Source of the DNA: Candidatus Methanofastidiosia archaeon
GTDB lineage: Archaea > Methanobacteriota_B > Thermococci > Methanofastidiosales > NM3
Direction: 5' to 3'
Length of the DNA stretch: 5,500 nucleotides
NCBI GenBank assembly: GCA_020854925.1
Contig: JAHKLV010000053.1
Span: forward strand, 1-5,500
Notes under the pieces: model-generated
Database searches by the model: none
Seen by the model: only the letters and a program-made list of their open reading frames with translations
What the model was told of the DNA's origin: nothing
Program-made: the position numbers and the translations under genes
In this document: positions 4,476 through 5,500 of the stretch, one piece after another
How the letters are laid out: each line of letters opens with the position of its first letter
How positions within the stretch are numbered: the stretch's first letter is position 1

Positions 4476-5048
4476 ATGGGAGCAGGACCGCAACCGAATT
4501 ACCACGAGTACGACGTATGTCGCACCCTTTGGATCATCGACACCCAGGGGCCCATTGGGCGCCACCTCCTCCGTAAGGAGGTAGAACTCACCGAGTGTTC
4601 CGTGCGGACCATCCTGAAAAAGCTCATGTCCCTCGCGTACATCGAGTCGCGTCCGCAGGGACAGTCGGTCACGGAAGCGGGAAAAGCCTACCTTCTGTCT
4701 CTTCCGTATTTTTCGCAGGCACGCTTTCTTGAGGCAGGGGAGCTGAGTCTTGGCGCCTATGACTATGCTATCGTTACAAACAGTGATGCGTCGTGCCTTA
4801 CCAACGCCATCGCACAGCGTGACGAGGCCATCAAGATTGGCGGTGACGGGGCGACCATCCTGATTTTTCGCAAAGGGCGCCTGGTCATGCCGCCGGAGTT
4901 TCTCGACCCCTATGAGGCGTATCCTGACGACATTACCCGATTGCTCGACACGCTGACCCTCTCCGAGGGCGATATCGTCGTCATCGGAAGCGGGCCGTCT
5001 AAGCGCTTTGCACAGCTTGCGGCCATGGCGGCGTTTGACGCCCTCTGA
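4476..5048 (+). CDS. Archaeal winged-helix regulator with DUF4443-type C-terminal domain
   Basis: Putative transcriptional regulator of 190 residues. Residues about 10-75 look like a winged helix: CRTLWIID, then LLRKEVELTECSVRTILKKL (31-50, helix-turn-helix with recognition helix CSVRTILKKL), then AYIESRPQGQSVTEAGKAYL, the wing and closing helix. The C-terminal part (about 90-190) begins with YDYAIVT and carries AQRDEAIKIGGDGATILIF (113-131), the hallmark 'R..Ai..Ga.GAT' segment of the archaeal DUF4443 family, then RLVMPPEFL and a terminal EGDIVVIGSGPS (164-175), a glycine turn that could bind a ligand. The family is known from archaea and its effector is, to my knowledge, undefined. It follows the arginase-fold gene by 53 bases on the same strand but has its own TATA box, so it may be transcribed separately as well as by read-through. 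Recognition as DUF4443 is from memory of the motif. Confidence 0.8.
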   Translation: MGAGPQPNYHEYDVCRTLWIIDTQGPIGRHLLRKEVELTECSVRTILKKLMSLAYIESRPQGQSVTEAGKAYLLSLPYFSQARFLEAGELSLGAYDYAIVTNSDASCLTNAIAQRDEAIKIGGDGATILIFRKGRLVMPPEFLDPYEAYPDDITRLLDTLTLSEGDIVVIGSGPSKRFAQLAAMAAFDAL

Positions 5049-5062
5049 AGGGGTGTGACGGA

Positions 5063-5332
5063 TTATCCGCCGCCGATACTTTCGCTCATCTCACCCGTTC
5101 CCAGGGAGTCGATAAGGTCTGTTTCAGTTTTTCTCGCCGTTTCAAGATCCGTCTTGAGGTCTTTTCGTTCGCGGGGTTTTTCTGTCTGTTCCAGGAACGT
5201 AACATCATACAGGAGGTCCGTGCTGTCAAGGAGCGCGTACCTGATGCCGTCCTCCTCCTGCAGTGCAAGGACTTTTCCCACCGTTCCGGTATTCTTGTAC
5301 CGGGCGTACATGCCCACCTCAATCTGTTTCAT
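5063..5332 (-). CDS. DUF2098 family protein (methanogen-specific small protein)
   Basis: Protein of 89 residues. The N-terminal half matches DUF2098: VGMYARYKNTGTVGKVLAL (6-24), with the family-typical 'aRY..TGT.GkV' stretch, then GIRYALLDSTDLLYDVTFLE (29-48), like 'W.lLD.T.LyY...LE'. It looks like a small beta-barrel, SH3-like fold. The rest is charged, Lys/Glu/Asp/Thr-rich and probably helical, ending in a flexible IGGG. The start is the ATG at 5332..5330; a TTG one codon earlier is less likely. The family is of unknown function and largely restricted to methanogens, which supports the host assignment. Its start overlaps the last 14 bases of the upstream gene, so the two are almost certainly co-transcribed and coupled. 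It converges on the DUF4443-type gene with a 14-base gap. Confidence 0.88.
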   Translation of the reverse strand: MKQIEVGMYARYKNTGTVGKVLALQEEDGIRYALLDSTDLLYDVTFLEQTEKPRERKDLKTDLETARKTETDLIDSLGTGEMSESIGGG

Positions 5333-5500
5333 CAAATCCCACCAGTATGGTCCAATAGTTGTTGTCCATGCCGATGACCTTCTTGAGGTAAAGGTCGGCA
5401 GGTGCAGAGACGCTTCCGCTCACCACGCCTGTGATGCCCTCAATGCCCTCAAGTTCGGGCACCGGCATGGGTGGCATGACAAACTGGCACTTGCCAGCTC
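5319..5500 (-). CDS. Unidentified protein, C-terminal 59 residues (enters from right edge)
   Basis: An open frame runs from the right edge to a TGA at 5321..5319. Visible features are KCQFVMPPMPVPELEGIEG (3-21, Pro-rich with one Cys), GVVSGSVSAPADLYL (24-38) and a closing NNYWTILVGFDETD. There are no internal stops, the composition is protein-like, and the frame ends in a 14-base overlap with DUF2098, the arrangement expected of an operon. It is too short for the usual ORF length cutoffs because it is cut by the window. I do not recognise the family. Given its methanogen-specific partner it may belong to a methanogenesis-related conserved protein, but that is only a guess from context. Confidence 0.65.
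   Translation of the reverse strand, partial: AGKCQFVMPPMPVPELEGIEGITGVVSGSVSAPADLYLKKVIGMDNNYWTILVGFDETD

Noticed and set aside
1..5500. CRISPR array, insertion sequence or other mobile element
   Set aside because: No regularly spaced repeats, terminal inverted repeats, transposase or integrase motifs were seen on either strand.

Overview
The window looks like a piece of a methanogenic euryarchaeal chromosome, most likely from the Methanomicrobia. Four things point there: a DUF2098 gene (a small family essentially confined to methanogens), an iron-sulfur flavoprotein with the Methanosarcina-type cysteine spacing, archaeal TATA boxes with GGTG- or GGAGG-type ribosome sites, and a lipoprotein signal ending in the archaeal-style SGC-IGGG. 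I cannot name the species. Coding DNA is moderately GC-rich and the intergenic promoter regions are strikingly AT-rich. The layout is dense: no gap exceeds about 215 bases, and there are no RNA genes, mobile elements or CRISPR arrays.

Region 1 (1-1982, minus strand): an ABC importer operon of the SsuA/TauA/NMT1 type. It encodes a lipoprotein substrate-binding protein, then a complete SsuC/TauC-type permease, then a second, distinct permease that starts in an ATGA overlap and runs off the left edge. The ATPase is not in view. The substrate class is nitrate/sulfonate/taurine/pyrimidine-like and is not resolved.

Region 2 (1983-2772): an AT-rich divergent promoter region with phased repeats and a 12-bp palindrome, then a plus-strand iron-sulfur flavoprotein (FMN plus 4Fe-4S).

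Region 3 (2769-3393): a minus-strand Lrp/AsnC regulator. Its stop codon interlocks with that of the flavoprotein in one CTAG. Its upstream region, shared with the next gene, carries a cluster of GAAT/ATTC half-sites that could be the regulator's own operator.

Region 4 (3394-5048, plus strand): a divergent arginase/ureohydrolase-fold protein that keeps the metal ligands but lacks the usual substrate-side motifs. It is followed by a winged-helix regulator of the DUF4443 type whose TATA box predicts leaderless transcription. Lrp regulator, ureohydrolase-like enzyme and DUF4443 regulator form a compact regulator-enzyme-regulator neighbourhood, the least ordinary part of the window.

Region 5 (5063-5500, minus strand): a DUF2098 gene overlapping the end of an unidentified gene that enters from the right edge. 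The two appear translationally coupled.

No clearly new multi-gene system can be demonstrated from the sequence alone. The best candidates for follow-up are the unusual arginase-fold enzyme with its flanking regulators, the half-site cluster in front of it, and the two-permease importer.
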